In this document: positions 35,009-42,805 of the stretch, piece by piece | Numbering within the stretch: position 1 is the first letter of the stretch | Layout of the letters: each line of letters opens with the position of its first letter | Assembly: GCA_021799275.1 (NCBI GenBank) | Contig: JAJZAT010000003.1 | Span: forward strand, 98,392-162,391 | Reading direction: 5' to 3' | DNA length: 64,000 nt | Origin: Bacillota bacterium | GTDB lineage: Bacteria > Bacillota > Sulfobacillia > JAJZYS01 > JAJYTV01 | Program-made: the position numbers and the translations under genes | The notes under the pieces: generated by a model | Told to the model about the DNA's origin: nothing | Database searches by the model: none | What the model saw: the letters and a program-made list of their open reading frames with translations, nothing else

Positions 35009-35089
35009 CATGCGCAATCGACCCCGCCAGAGGAAGCTCAGTGGCGGTGACGAAGTTCCATCCAGACAATCCAGTGGGAGGCCCGTTCC

Positions 35090-35452
35090 ATGGCGCATGT
35101 CGACGTGGCACCCGACCGGCTGCAGATCACGCTCAGCCTTGGCGATGAGATCCTCTCGCTGCACGGCGCCTTCCATATCCCGTACAGCCACATCGCCTCC
35201 GTCTCCATGGATCCCGTCCCGGAAGCGTTCTTCCGCGGGCTACGCATCGGCACGAACCTGCCGGGCGTCAAGACGGCCGGCACCTTCATCACGGGCGACG
35301 GCACCATCGTCTACGACTTCCACGACCCGGACCACTGCCTCACGCTGAACCTCGGCCACGAGACCTACCGACAGGTCGTCGTCGAGGTGGACCGCGACCA
35401 GGATCGCGAGAGTCTTGCCTCCGCGATCCGCCGGCACATCGAGGGCCGCTGA
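35090..35452 (+). CDS. Small PH-like domain protein of unknown function
   Basis: 120 residues. The pattern of alternating strands with IPYSHIASVSMDPVPEAFFRGLRIGTNLPG and ending in a helix (ESLASAIRRHIEGR) resembles short bacterial PH-like proteins. No signal peptide or membrane segment. Function is unknown. AGTGGGAGG precedes the ATG. Confidence 0.65.
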   Translation: MAHVDVAPDRLQITLSLGDEILSLHGAFHIPYSHIASVSMDPVPEAFFRGLRIGTNLPGVKTAGTFITGDGTIVYDFHDPDHCLTLNLGHETYRQVVVEVDRDQDRESLASAIRRHIEGR

Positions 35453-35460
35453 GGCGGGTT

Positions 35461-35490
35461 TTGGGCGGAGGGCGCCACAGGGCCTATAAT
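35461..35490 (+). promoter_or_regulatory. Promoter of the LigB-like gene
   Basis: A perfect TATAAT at 35485-35490, with TTGGGC at 35461-35466 as a weak -35 (18-base spacer). Confidence 0.55.
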
Positions 35491-35524
35491 GGTGCGGACA
35501 TGACGCGCCTTGGGAGGCCCCTTC

Positions 35525-36313
35525 ATGCGTAACCTCGTTGCCCTCCTGGTACCGCCCGAGATCAGCGGCGACAAGTCGCTCGCCGACAGCATCCAGAACG
35601 TGCAGTCGCTCCTCGCCGCCGCGCGTCCGGACCTCCTCGTCGCCATCGACGCGGGCTGGCGCTCGCGCGCGTTCGCAGTCGGGCAGGTCGAACCGCCCCG
35701 CGGCGCGGGCGGCCTCTACCGCAACCCGTCCGTGCGCGCCATGGCCCAGACCCTGATCGACACGGCGATCGAGTTCGGCCTGCCCGCCTTTGCCGAGGAT
35801 GCGCCCCTGACGCAGGAAACCGCCGACGTGCTGCGCCATCTCTGGCCGGCCGAAGACCTCCCCGTCCTGGCGCTTGGCGTGGCGACCGCCTCGCCGGCGC
35901 TCCTGCAGGAGTTCGGCCAGGCGATCGTCGCCTCGGGCCAGCACCTCGGCCTCAGGGTCGTGACGATCTGCGTCGGCGCCATCGCTCGCGATCACCAGGC
36001 GGAGCACGACCGGCGCGAGAACCCGGCCGTCCGCAAGTTCGGCGAGGAGGTGCTGGAGCGCCTTGCCCGCAGCGGCGGCGAGGAGCTCTTCGAGATCGAC
36101 GGCGGGCTCTGGGTCCAGGCCCATCCCGAGACAGACCTTGGACACCTCGCGCTCCTCCTGGGTACCACCGGCGTCGAGACCGAATGCGAGGTGCTCGGCC
36201 GCTCGGCCGGTCCCGGTGTCTTCTCGGCCACGGTCGCCTTCTTCCGGGCGGAGGGCTTCCAGCTCGCGGCGACCAGGGACTACGACGCCACCGACCACCC
36301 GAAACCGTTGTGA
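35525..36313 (+). CDS. LigB/MEMO-like fold protein
   Basis: 262 residues; ATG 35525 has GGGAGG upstream. The general layout follows class III extradiol dioxygenase (LigB) and MEMO-like proteins: LVALLVPPEI at the start, GLPAFAEDAPL, LALGVATASPALLQEFGQAI, a CVGAIARDHQAEHD segment where LigB has GDxSH, and GHLALLLGTTGV near the end. The His pair normally seen at the N-terminus (VPHPP-like) is absent, so iron binding is doubtful. Function unknown; family assignment is tentative. Confidence 0.5.
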   Translation: MRNLVALLVPPEISGDKSLADSIQNVQSLLAAARPDLLVAIDAGWRSRAFAVGQVEPPRGAGGLYRNPSVRAMAQTLIDTAIEFGLPAFAEDAPLTQETADVLRHLWPAEDLPVLALGVATASPALLQEFGQAIVASGQHLGLRVVTICVGAIARDHQAEHDRRENPAVRKFGEEVLERLARSGGEELFEIDGGLWVQAHPETDLGHLALLLGTTGVETECEVLGRSAGPGVFSATVAFFRAEGFQLAATRDYDATDHPKPL

Positions 36314-36329
36314 TCGGCGATCCCAGCGC

Positions 36330-36362
36330 AAAGCAGCCAGGGGGCCTTCCCCTGGCTGCTTT
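36330..36362. terminator. Bidirectional terminator between convergent genes
   Basis: AAAGCAGCCAGGGG and CCCCTGGCTGCTTT form a long perfect stem with A and T runs at the two ends, so it works for either strand. Confidence 0.85.
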
Positions 36363-36377
36363 CGTCGGATAGCGCCT

Positions 36378-37022
36378 CTACGCGGCCTTGCGCCCGCCGC
36401 GCCGCACGGCGCCCCGGATGGCGAGGGCGATGAAGAGGAGCGGCAGCGCAACGCCGAGCCCCGCAAGGATATTCGCGATCCAGCCCCCTGGCTGGCCGAG
36501 TTCGAGCATCCAGCGTTCCGTGAAGCCGGCTGACAGGTTCTTGGCGCTGAAGCTCACCAGCGACTGACCGCCCACCTCGACCCTCCCGCCGAGCGAGAAC
36601 GGCGCCATGCCGAGCCCCGACGGGTGCACCGAAGGGCCTGTCAGCATGAGCACCCTCGCGATCGGCGCCTCGGTGTGCCAGACGAAGAGGAGGTCCCGGT
36701 TCGTGGCGGTCGGGATGGCGTAGCGCACGCTCACCTGGCCGCTCGCGCTCTGGACGCGGACCGCCGTACGCCGGGGCGAAAGCCGGTAGCTGCCGCCAGT
36801 CACCCGCAGGCTCGTCGCCCCCGCGGCCAGAGGCACCGACACCTCGCCCCCCGCAGTCGCCGCGGCGATCTCGTAGACCTGCAGCGCCCCATGCGCGTAG
36901 GTGACCGCCATCTCGAGCGCCGAAAGCGGCCGCGGGACGGGAGCGGCGGCCTGCGCCGGCCCCGCGAGCAGCCCTAGGCAGACGACCGCCCAAGGCAACA
37001 GGAGCAGAGACCGCCGCCTCAT
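36378..37022 (-). CDS. Exported membrane-anchored protein of the ccmF operon
   Basis: 214 residues: a signal peptide (LLLLPWAVVCLGLLAGPAQA), about 150 residues of beta-rich extracytoplasmic domain, a C-terminal helix (WIANILAGLGVALPLLFIALAI) and a basic tail. No CxxCH or metal motif is seen. The ATG overlaps the preceding small gene (ATGA), so it belongs with ccmF and may help in cytochrome c assembly; this is inferred from position only. Confidence 0.65.
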   Translation of the reverse strand: MRRRSLLLLPWAVVCLGLLAGPAQAAAPVPRPLSALEMAVTYAHGALQVYEIAAATAGGEVSVPLAAGATSLRVTGGSYRLSPRRTAVRVQSASGQVSVRYAIPTATNRDLLFVWHTEAPIARVLMLTGPSVHPSGLGMAPFSLGGRVEVGGQSLVSFSAKNLSAGFTERWMLELGQPGGWIANILAGLGVALPLLFIALAIRGAVRRGGRKAA

Positions 37023-37219
37023 GCCTCTTCCTCCCGCTCTGCCGTTGCGTATTCCTCGGCGCTGATCTTCCCCGTGCGCAGGTCCTCCTCGAGGGCCGAA
37101 CGCAGCGACGGCCGCGCCTCGTCGTGCGGCGTCTCGGTTGAGGCCCCCGGCCGCAGGAGCGGCAGCACGGCAAGCAGCACGACGGCCAGGGCGACCAGGA
37201 TCAGGGTCAGGCGATCCAT
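37019..37219 (-). CDS. Small membrane protein with SHOCT-like tail, ccmF operon
   Basis: 66 residues: one N-terminal helix (LTLILVALAVVLLAVLPLL) and a tail RSALEEDLRTGKISAEEYATA, a short helical hairpin like those of CcmH/CcmI-type and SHOCT proteins. It overlaps ccmF by 13 bases and the next gene by four. Confidence 0.65.
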   Translation of the reverse strand: MDRLTLILVALAVVLLAVLPLLRPGASTETPHDEARPSLRSALEEDLRTGKISAEEYATAEREEEA

Positions 37220-39198
37220 GCCTTCGCCTCCTTGGTCACGGGATGCCCCTTGGCGCCGCCGCGCACGTCCGCGAGCGAGAGCAGGATGCCGAGCACCACG
37301 ACGAGGGCCCCTGCCCAGATCCAACTGACGAGCGGCTCGACGATGAGGAGCAGCGTCGCCTCCTGCCCCTGCCAACCCGAGAGCACGGTGTAGACGTCGG
37401 CGAAGGGGCCCGAGGCCAAGGCCGGCAGCCCGTTCGCCTGCGCCGGCCCCGTCACCTGCGGGTAGAAGGTCTGCGAGGGGCGGAGCGTCACGGCGCCACC
37501 GAAACTCGAGACGGTGAGCTCGGCCGCCACGGTGCGCTCTCCCCGCGGATAGCCGGTGGTGAGCCCCGTCAGCCGCACCGTATAGGCGCCGATCCGGGCT
37601 GTCTGGCCCGGCCGCAAGGTCACGGTCTTCTGCACGGACTGCAGCGTCGAGAAGCCGATACCCGCGGCCAGGACCAGGATGCCGAGGTGGACGATGTAGC
37701 CGCCGTACCGCCGGCGATTCTGACCGAGGAAGCCAAGGGCCGCGCGCAACGGCCCCTCCTTGCGCCCTTGGCGCCTTGCGCGCCAGCCGAGGTAGAACTC
37801 GCGCAGCAGGGTCGCAGCCGCGAGCCAGAGTCCGCCTACCAGCACCGCGAGACCGGCGGAACCCGTGAGGACAAGGACCGCGAGCAGGCCGAGAACCCCC
37901 AGGACGAAGGGCGCCGCAAGGCCGCGCAGGGTGCGCCGCAAGGTGGTCGATCGCCAGGGGATCAGAGGGCAGATGCCCATCAGCACGATGATCCCGATCG
38001 CGATCGGCGCGGAGACGGCGTCGTAGAACGGTGGTCCCACCGTCACCGGCAGGCCGCCCGTAGCCTGGCTGATCAAGGGGTAGAGGGTGCCCCAGAGGAT
38101 CGCCACCGCGAGGCCGACGAGCAGCACGTTGTTGACGAGGAAGCTGCCTTCCTTCGAGACGACACCGGCCGCCTGCGCGGTGTCCCGCAGCAGCTCCCGG
38201 CGGTAGACGATGAGGATGACACTGAGGACGGCGGCCACCGCGAGGTAGCTCAGGAAGTACGGCCAGACGCCGTTCTCGTTCGAGAAGGTGTGGACCGAGT
38301 TGACGATGCCCGAGCGCGTGATGAACGTGCCCAGGATGGTCAGGAGGAACGTGGCGACCACCAGGATGACATTCCAGGCCCGCATCAGGCCGCGCCGCTG
38401 CTGTACGTTCGCGGAATGCAGGAACGCGGTCGCGGTCACCCAAGGCAGGAAGGCCGCGTTTTCGACGGGGTCCCACGCCCAGTAGCCACCCCAGCCCAGC
38501 ACCCGATAGGACCAGTGCGCGCCGAGCGTGATGCCGGCGCTCAGGAAGAGCCAGGCGACAAGGGTCGTGCGGCGGGTCTGCAGAAGCCAGCCGAGGTCGC
38601 GCCTGCCCAGCAGCAGAGCGGCCATGGCATAGGCGAAGGGCACCGTAAGGCCGACGTAGCCCGCATAGAGCAGCAGCGGGTGGATCATCATCTCGGGATA
38701 CTGCAGCAGAGGATTGAGCCCGGCGCCTTCGTAGACCTGGCCCGTGCTCTGGGCGAACGGGCTCGAGACGAAGTTGACGACGTAGATGTAGAAGAGCGCC
38801 ACGAGCTCCATCACCGCGATCGCCGGCCCCTGGAGTTCTGGGTCGTGGCGTGGCGGGCGCAGCGTCGCGTAGAGGATGTAGAGCGCCAGCACGAGGAGCC
38901 AGAGCAGGAGCGAGCCCGAAAAGCCGCTCCAGAACGCCGAGATCTTGTAGGCAAGGGGCAGGGTGCGCGACGTCTCCTGGGCCACCGCGAGCAGGCTGAA
39001 CTGGTCCGTCACGAGGGCACGCCAGAGCACCGTCGCCGCCGCGATCACGCTCAGGGAGAAGCCGATCGCCGCGCCGCGGGCGCTCTCCGTCAGCCTCGGG
39101 ATGCGCTTCATGTGCCCGATGGCGTAGGCCACCACCGAATAGAGCGCCGCGATCCCCGCGAGACGCAAGAGATCCGTGCCTAGGCTCGCGAGAGAGAT
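37207..39198 (-). CDS. ccmF: Heme lyase CcmF/NrfE-type cytochrome c maturation protein
   Basis: About 663 residues, some 14 helices. The WWD heme-handling motif WGGYWAWDPVENAAFLPW is intact, and conserved His lie in MMIHPLLLYAGY and LGAHWSYRVLGW. The C-terminal extracytoplasmic domain (about 520-620) is typical of CcmF. It attaches heme to apocytochrome c on the outer face. The start is odd: AAGGAGG lies eight bases before an ATC, and no ATG, GTG or TTG is in place; the TATAAT box at 39232 excludes the distant in-frame ATG at 39342. Other ccm genes are not nearby. Confidence 0.85.
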   Translation of the reverse strand: MSLASLGTDLLRLAGIAALYSVVAYAIGHMKRIPRLTESARGAAIGFSLSVIAAATVLWRALVTDQFSLLAVAQETSRTLPLAYKISAFWSGFSGSLLLWLLVLALYILYATLRPPRHDPELQGPAIAVMELVALFYIYVVNFVSSPFAQSTGQVYEGAGLNPLLQYPEMMIHPLLLYAGYVGLTVPFAYAMAALLLGRRDLGWLLQTRRTTLVAWLFLSAGITLGAHWSYRVLGWGGYWAWDPVENAAFLPWVTATAFLHSANVQQRRGLMRAWNVILVVATFLLTILGTFITRSGIVNSVHTFSNENGVWPYFLSYLAVAAVLSVILIVYRRELLRDTAQAAGVVSKEGSFLVNNVLLVGLAVAILWGTLYPLISQATGGLPVTVGPPFYDAVSAPIAIGIIVLMGICPLIPWRSTTLRRTLRGLAAPFVLGVLGLLAVLVLTGSAGLAVLVGGLWLAAATLLREFYLGWRARRQGRKEGPLRAALGFLGQNRRRYGGYIVHLGILVLAAGIGFSTLQSVQKTVTLRPGQTARIGAYTVRLTGLTTGYPRGERTVAAELTVSSFGGAVTLRPSQTFYPQVTGPAQANGLPALASGPFADVYTVLSGWQGQEATLLLIVEPLVSWIWAGALVVVLGILLSLADVRGGAKGHPVTKEAKAWIA

Positions 39199-39231
39199 GG
39201 CCCACTCCTCCTTCGGCCGGGGTTGCAGCCC

Positions 39232-39237
39232 ATTATA
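39232..39237 (-). promoter_or_regulatory. TATAAT -10 element of the ccmF operon
   Basis: A perfect TATAAT on the minus strand, about 34 bases before the proposed ccmF start. The -35 region is weak. It lies just after the stop of the methyltransferase gene. Confidence 0.5.
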
Positions 39238-39250
39238 CCCAACCAGGTGC

Positions 39251-40126
39251 TCAGACTTCTGGCCACCCGACCCGGCGGACCTCCTCGCCCAGCGCCCGCA
39301 GGCGCTCGGCCGAGACCGCAACCGCAGCCGGCGAAACGTCACCGACCAGCGCCAGGCGCCCCTGGCGTCTCGCCGCCACCGCGGTCGTGCCGGAGCCGCA
39401 GCAGGGGTCCAGCACGAGGTCTCCCGGATCCGAGCAGGTGGCGATCAGGCGCTCCAATAGCATGAGCGGTTTCTGCGTAGGGTAGCCGGTGCGCTCGGGG
39501 TTCCACCCCGTGACCGTCGGGATGTCGGTCCACCAGTCGGTCAGAGGGGTCCCCCGCTCGAGGTCGATGGCCACTTCCCTGGCATAGGTCGAGTGGCGAC
39601 CGACGGCCTGCGTGTTCTCCTTGAAGGGACGGCGCTCGACGTGGAACCTCGGCTCGCCCTTGGCGTAGCGCAGGATCACGTCGTGCTTGCGCGCGTAGTC
39701 GCTGCGCGCCACGCCCCCGCCGCTGTAGCACCAGACAATCTCGTTGCGGAACGAGTCGATGCCGCAGACCTCGTCCAACAGCACCTTGACGTAGTGGCTC
39801 GCGTGGTGGTCAAGGTGGAGGAGCAGGGTGCCGCGAGCGTCCAGGGCGCGCCAAAGGAGGTCGAGCAAGGGACGCAACGTCTCAGCGTATTCGCGCGGAT
39901 GTCGGCCGGGGTCCTCGTAACTGCCCGCACTGCCCTTGCGCCGCTTGCCGGTGCCAAAGGGCGGGTCGATGTAGGCGAGCTGCGCCGAGCCCGCCGGCAG
40001 TTCGCCGAGCCAGCCCTCTGCCCTGCCCTCCACGAGCACGACGGGCTCCGGGCCCGGCCGGAGTTCGGGACCCTTGACAGGAAAGAGGGTCGGCGCCTGC
40101 GCCGACCCTCGCTCGCCGATGTTCAC
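39251..40126 (-). CDS. DNA methyltransferase (N6-adenine or N4-cytosine, DPPF type)
   Basis: 291 residues. Catalytic motif IV is YIDPPFGTG near residue 53, and SAM-binding motif I LDPCCGSGTTAVAA is near residue 239, the beta-type order (IV before I). TGYPTQKP is the family's motif near the C-terminus. The GTG start overlaps the divIVA stop (GTGA). No restriction endonuclease gene is adjacent, so it is a solitary methylase. A terminator-like hairpin lies inside the first 15 codons. The target sequence cannot be deduced. Confidence 0.88.
   Translation of the reverse strand: MNIGERGSAQAPTLFPVKGPELRPGPEPVVLVEGRAEGWLGELPAGSAQLAYIDPPFGTGKRRKGSAGSYEDPGRHPREYAETLRPLLDLLWRALDARGTLLLHLDHHASHYVKVLLDEVCGIDSFRNEIVWCYSGGGVARSDYARKHDVILRYAKGEPRFHVERRPFKENTQAVGRHSTYAREVAIDLERGTPLTDWWTDIPTVTGWNPERTGYPTQKPLMLLERLIATCSDPGDLVLDPCCGSGTTAVAARRQGRLALVGDVSPAAVAVSAERLRALGEEVRRVGWPEV
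40085..40110 (-). terminator. Hairpin just after divIVA, inside the methyltransferase start
   Basis: GAGGGTCGGCGC pairs perfectly with GCGCCGACCCTC, followed on the minus strand by TTTCCTGTC. It could end the divIVA transcript and so limit methyltransferase expression. Confidence 0.55.
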
Positions 40127-40593
40127 TCTTCCCGGGTCGCGGCGGTGGAACCGCCTTCGTCGGCCAAAAGCGCCAGTTCGGACTCGAGCAGCGAGCGCAC
40201 CCTGGCCTTCCAGACATCGAGCTCGCGCCGACGCTCGAGGAGATCGTGCTCGAGGATCTTGAGCTGCGCCCTCGCCTCGTCCATCAACTGTTCGGCGCGC
40301 TGCTGGGCCTCGCGCGTAATGAGCTCGGCCTCCCGCTGCGCGTTCTGCCGCACCTCGTCGGCGGTCTGCTGCGCGACGACGAGTGCCCGCTGCAGGTGCT
40401 CCTCGAGTTCCTGAAAACGGGAGAGGCGCTGTTCCGCGTCTTCGGCCTGGAGTCTCAGTTCCTGCCGCTCGCGCAGCAACACCTCGAACTCCCGCACCAC
40501 TTCGTCGAGGAACTCGTCCACCTCGTTCTCGGCGTAGCCCCGGAAACCGCGGTGAAACTCCTTGTTGTGAATGTCGTTCGGGGTAAGGGCCAC
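40123..40593 (-). CDS. divIVA: DivIVA-domain septum/pole protein
   Basis: 156 residues. The membrane-binding N-terminus LTPNDIHNKEFHRGFRGY followed by NEVDEFLDEVVREFE is diagnostic; the rest is a long coiled coil rich in Glu/Gln. It recognises curved membrane at septa and poles and, in spore formers, helps place the chromosome and Min proteins. It follows yggT, as in Bacillus, though ylmH is missing between them. Confidence 0.94.
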   Translation of the reverse strand: MALTPNDIHNKEFHRGFRGYAENEVDEFLDEVVREFEVLLRERQELRLQAEDAEQRLSRFQELEEHLQRALVVAQQTADEVRQNAQREAELITREAQQRAEQLMDEARAQLKILEHDLLERRRELDVWKARVRSLLESELALLADEGGSTAATREE

Positions 40594-40608
40594 CGTCTAG
40601 AACCCCTT

Positions 40609-40878
40609 TCAGAGCAGCAGGTTGCGCAGGACGAGAAGCGCAAGCCAGATGACCACGAGGGCCACAAGCGGTGAAAAATCGATGACACCGGTATCCGGCA
40701 TGAACCGGCGGATGGGCTCGAGCACCGGCTCCGTCACGCGGTGGAGCAGGCGATCGAGCTCATAGAGAGGCGACGATGGCCGCGGCGGCGCCAAAAAGCT
40801 CAGCACGGCGCGGACGATCAGGAGCAACGTCAGGATATTGCCGATCAGCGCCAGAACGCTGTAGACCAGCGCTCCCAC
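40609..40878 (-). CDS. YggT family membrane protein (YlmG)
   Basis: 89 residues with two helices; SFLAPPRPSSPLYELDRLLHR and VTEPVLEPIRRFMP match the family core. Found next to sepF in Gram-positive bacteria and linked to division or membrane protein quality. Starts six bases after the sepF stop. Confidence 0.9.
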   Translation of the reverse strand: MGALVYSVLALIGNILTLLLIVRAVLSFLAPPRPSSPLYELDRLLHRVTEPVLEPIRRFMPDTGVIDFSPLVALVVIWLALLVLRNLLL

Positions 40879-40884
40879 GTCCGC

Positions 40885-41322
40885 TTATTTCCCGAAGAGG
40901 CCGACGGTCCTCTCCTTGGGGGTTTCCTCGCGCTGCTCGCGCAGCGCCACCTCCACGTTCGGCGGCGCGAAAAGGAAGATGCTCGTGGAGATGCGCTGCA
41001 TCTGACCATCGAGGGCGTAGATCGTGCCGGAGAGGAAGTGCAAAAGGCGCTGGGCGGGTTCCTTGTCCATCGCCTCGAGATTGACGATGACGGGCCTGCG
41101 GCCCTTGAGCTGATCGGCGATGGACTGGACCTCGTCGAACGAAGTGGGGTCCGCTACGACCACCCGCACCGGCCTACCCCCTCCCGGCAGACTCACAAGC
41201 GACGTCTTGCGACCGCGCGGCTCGACGCTGGTGCGCGGCTGCGCCGCGACCGACTCGACTTCCGGCTCCTCCTCGACCTCCTCGATCCCGATCAGGTTCA
41301 TCAGCTTGTCCATGAGACCCAT
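40885..41322 (-). CDS. sepF: SepF cell division protein
   Basis: 145 residues. The amphipathic N-terminus MGLMDKLMNLIGIEE binds membrane; the C-terminal core has VVVADPTSFDEVQSIADQL and RISTSIFLFAPPNVEV. It bundles FtsZ filaments and tethers them to the membrane. ATG 41322 has GGGAGG eight bases upstream. Since no ftsA lies beside ftsZ, SepF may be the main tether. Confidence 0.94.
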   Translation of the reverse strand: MGLMDKLMNLIGIEEVEEEPEVESVAAQPRTSVEPRGRKTSLVSLPGGGRPVRVVVADPTSFDEVQSIADQLKGRRPVIVNLEAMDKEPAQRLLHFLSGTIYALDGQMQRISTSIFLFAPPNVEVALREQREETPKERTVGLFGK

Positions 41323-41326
41323 CGCG

Positions 41327-41995
41327 TCAACCTCCCTGACGTGCACCGAAGATAGCTGTGCCGATGCGGACCATCGTCGCTCCCTCGGCGATGGCGGCCT
41401 CGAAGTCGCCGCTCATCCCCATCGAAAGCTGGTCCAGCGGAAGATCCGGGAAATTCTCGCGCAATCGAGAGAGGAGCGTCCGCAGATCCCGGAAGTACGG
41501 GCGTGGATCGCCTGTGGCCGGTGGTACGGTCATGAGACCCCGCACCTTGAGCATCGGGTAGTCCCTGCAGGCTGCAACGATACCTGCCGCCGCCTCCGGT
41601 TCGCTGCCCCCTTTCTGCTGTTCTCCCGCGAGATTGACTTGGACGAGGACCTCGAGCGGATGCTCCCGCGCCTGCGCGGCCTCTCCGACCACAGGCACGA
41701 GTTCCGGGCGGTCCAGCGAGTGCAGCCAGGCGAAGATCCTCGCAGCCAGGGCCGCCTTGTTCGACTGCAGCCGGCCGATCATGTGCCATGTGGCACCCGG
41801 AACGGCCTGCATCTTCGTCCGCGCTTCCTGGACGCGGTTCTCGCCGATGTCCACGAGTCCAGCGGCCACCGCCTGCGCGACGGCCTCGGCCGGGTGGAAC
41901 TTGGCGACAGCGATGATGCGGACGGATCCCTTCGGGCGTCCGCTCGCCCGACATGCTGCATCGACCCGGGCCCGAATCTCCTCTGCCTCTAGCAC
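41327..41995 (-). CDS. YggS family PLP-dependent protein (YlmE)
   Basis: 222 residues with the PLP lysine in IIAVAKFHP and conserved DIGENRVQEA, WHMIGRLQSNK and LSMGMSGDFEAAI. It binds pyridoxal phosphate and affects B6 and amino acid balance. GTG 41995 fits the family N-terminus and has AGGAGAGG upstream; TTG 42037 is possible. Confidence 0.92.
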   Translation of the reverse strand: MLEAEEIRARVDAACRASGRPKGSVRIIAVAKFHPAEAVAQAVAAGLVDIGENRVQEARTKMQAVPGATWHMIGRLQSNKAALAARIFAWLHSLDRPELVPVVGEAAQAREHPLEVLVQVNLAGEQQKGGSEPEAAAGIVAACRDYPMLKVRGLMTVPPATGDPRPYFRDLRTLLSRLRENFPDLPLDQLSMGMSGDFEAAIAEGATMVRIGTAIFGARQGG

Positions 41996-42088
41996 CAGAT
42001 TAGGCCTCTCCTCCCAGACGGCCAAGGCATTCGCCAAGTCCCGGGCGTTTCCTGCCAGAGGGGGCGCCGAATCCGCATCCTGTGCGGT

Positions 42089-42508
42089 CTAGGGCCCCAC
42101 GCGCTGCCAGCTGCCGGTCACTTTGGCAAAGCTGGCGCCGCCGATGCCGATCGCCATCACCTCGACGTACGCGCCCTGCAGGTGCAGGAGTGCCGTGCGC
42201 TGCATGAGCCCCCCGACCAGCGACGACGCCCGCCACAGGCCCTGCTTGTCCCGGACGGCGCCAGGCGGCGGCGCGATCGCGTCGGGCGACTCGAAGACAC
42301 TGAGGAGTCCCTCGCCCCCCTCGAAGCTCAGCCACGCCATGTGGGACCCGATGCGCTGCACCTTGCCGAGGCGCATGCCGGAAGGCAGGCGGGTGGGCAG
42401 GTAGATGGACGCCCCGATCTGCCTGCCCACCCGCACGGCGGCCGCGGGCGCGCAGGCGGAGAGCGCCAGCCCGGCGAGCAGGCAGGCTGTCAAGAGACGC
42501 CCCTTCAC
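42089..42508 (-). CDS. Putative lipoprotein between ymxH and yggS
   Basis: 139 residues from a GTG that overlaps the ymxH stop. The signal peptide ends in the lipobox LSAC, so the protein should be lipidated and held outside the membrane. The mature part has YLPTRLPSGM and repeats of small beta strands; no family is recognised. In Bacillus this place is held by ylmD. Confidence 0.7.
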   Translation of the reverse strand: MKGRLLTACLLAGLALSACAPAAAVRVGRQIGASIYLPTRLPSGMRLGKVQRIGSHMAWLSFEGGEGLLSVFESPDAIAPPPGAVRDKQGLWRASSLVGGLMQRTALLHLQGAYVEVMAIGIGGASFAKVTGSWQRVGP

Positions 42509-42756
42509 GTGGCGGACGGCGTATCCTCGACGTCGACCAGGATGACGTCCTGGCCGAACGTGCGGATGCGGTCCCACGGCACGATCACGTCGTGGTCGCG
42601 GCCGAAGACTCCGAGCCAGCGTCCCGCCGCCGGCACCACGAGCGCCACCACCCGGCCGCTCTGCAGGTCGAGTTCGAGATCGCTGATGTTGCCGAGCCGC
42701 CGGCCGTCTCGCAGGTTGACAACTTCCTTGACGCGCAGTTCCGACGTCTTGACCAT
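42505..42756 (-). CDS. PRC-barrel protein YlmC/YmxH
   Basis: 83 residues, one PRC-barrel: KEVVNLRDGRRLGNISDLELDL and IVPWDRIRTFGQDVILVD. YlmC/YmxH proteins occur only in spore formers, often next to sigG; function is not known. The ATG has GGAGG. Confidence 0.9.
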   Translation of the reverse strand: MVKTSELRVKEVVNLRDGRRLGNISDLELDLQSGRVVALVVPAAGRWLGVFGRDHDVIVPWDRIRTFGQDVILVDVEDTPSAT

Positions 42757-42805
42757 GTGTAAGGCCCTCCTGGGGCCAGCCTATGCGCCAGGAGGTGAAA
42801 CTAGG

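Noticed and set aside
34550..35191. A 213-codon minus-strand frame overlapping the MFS start as a separate gene
   Set aside because: It overlaps the hairpins and the exporter in another frame and has no family resemblance; at most its first part is a leader peptide.
37019..39205. A 728-codon frame that begins with GTG at 39205, near the ccmF ribosome-binding site
   Set aside because: It lies in a different frame from CcmF and only its last 66 codons look like a real protein. The GTG is too close to the Shine-Dalgarno.
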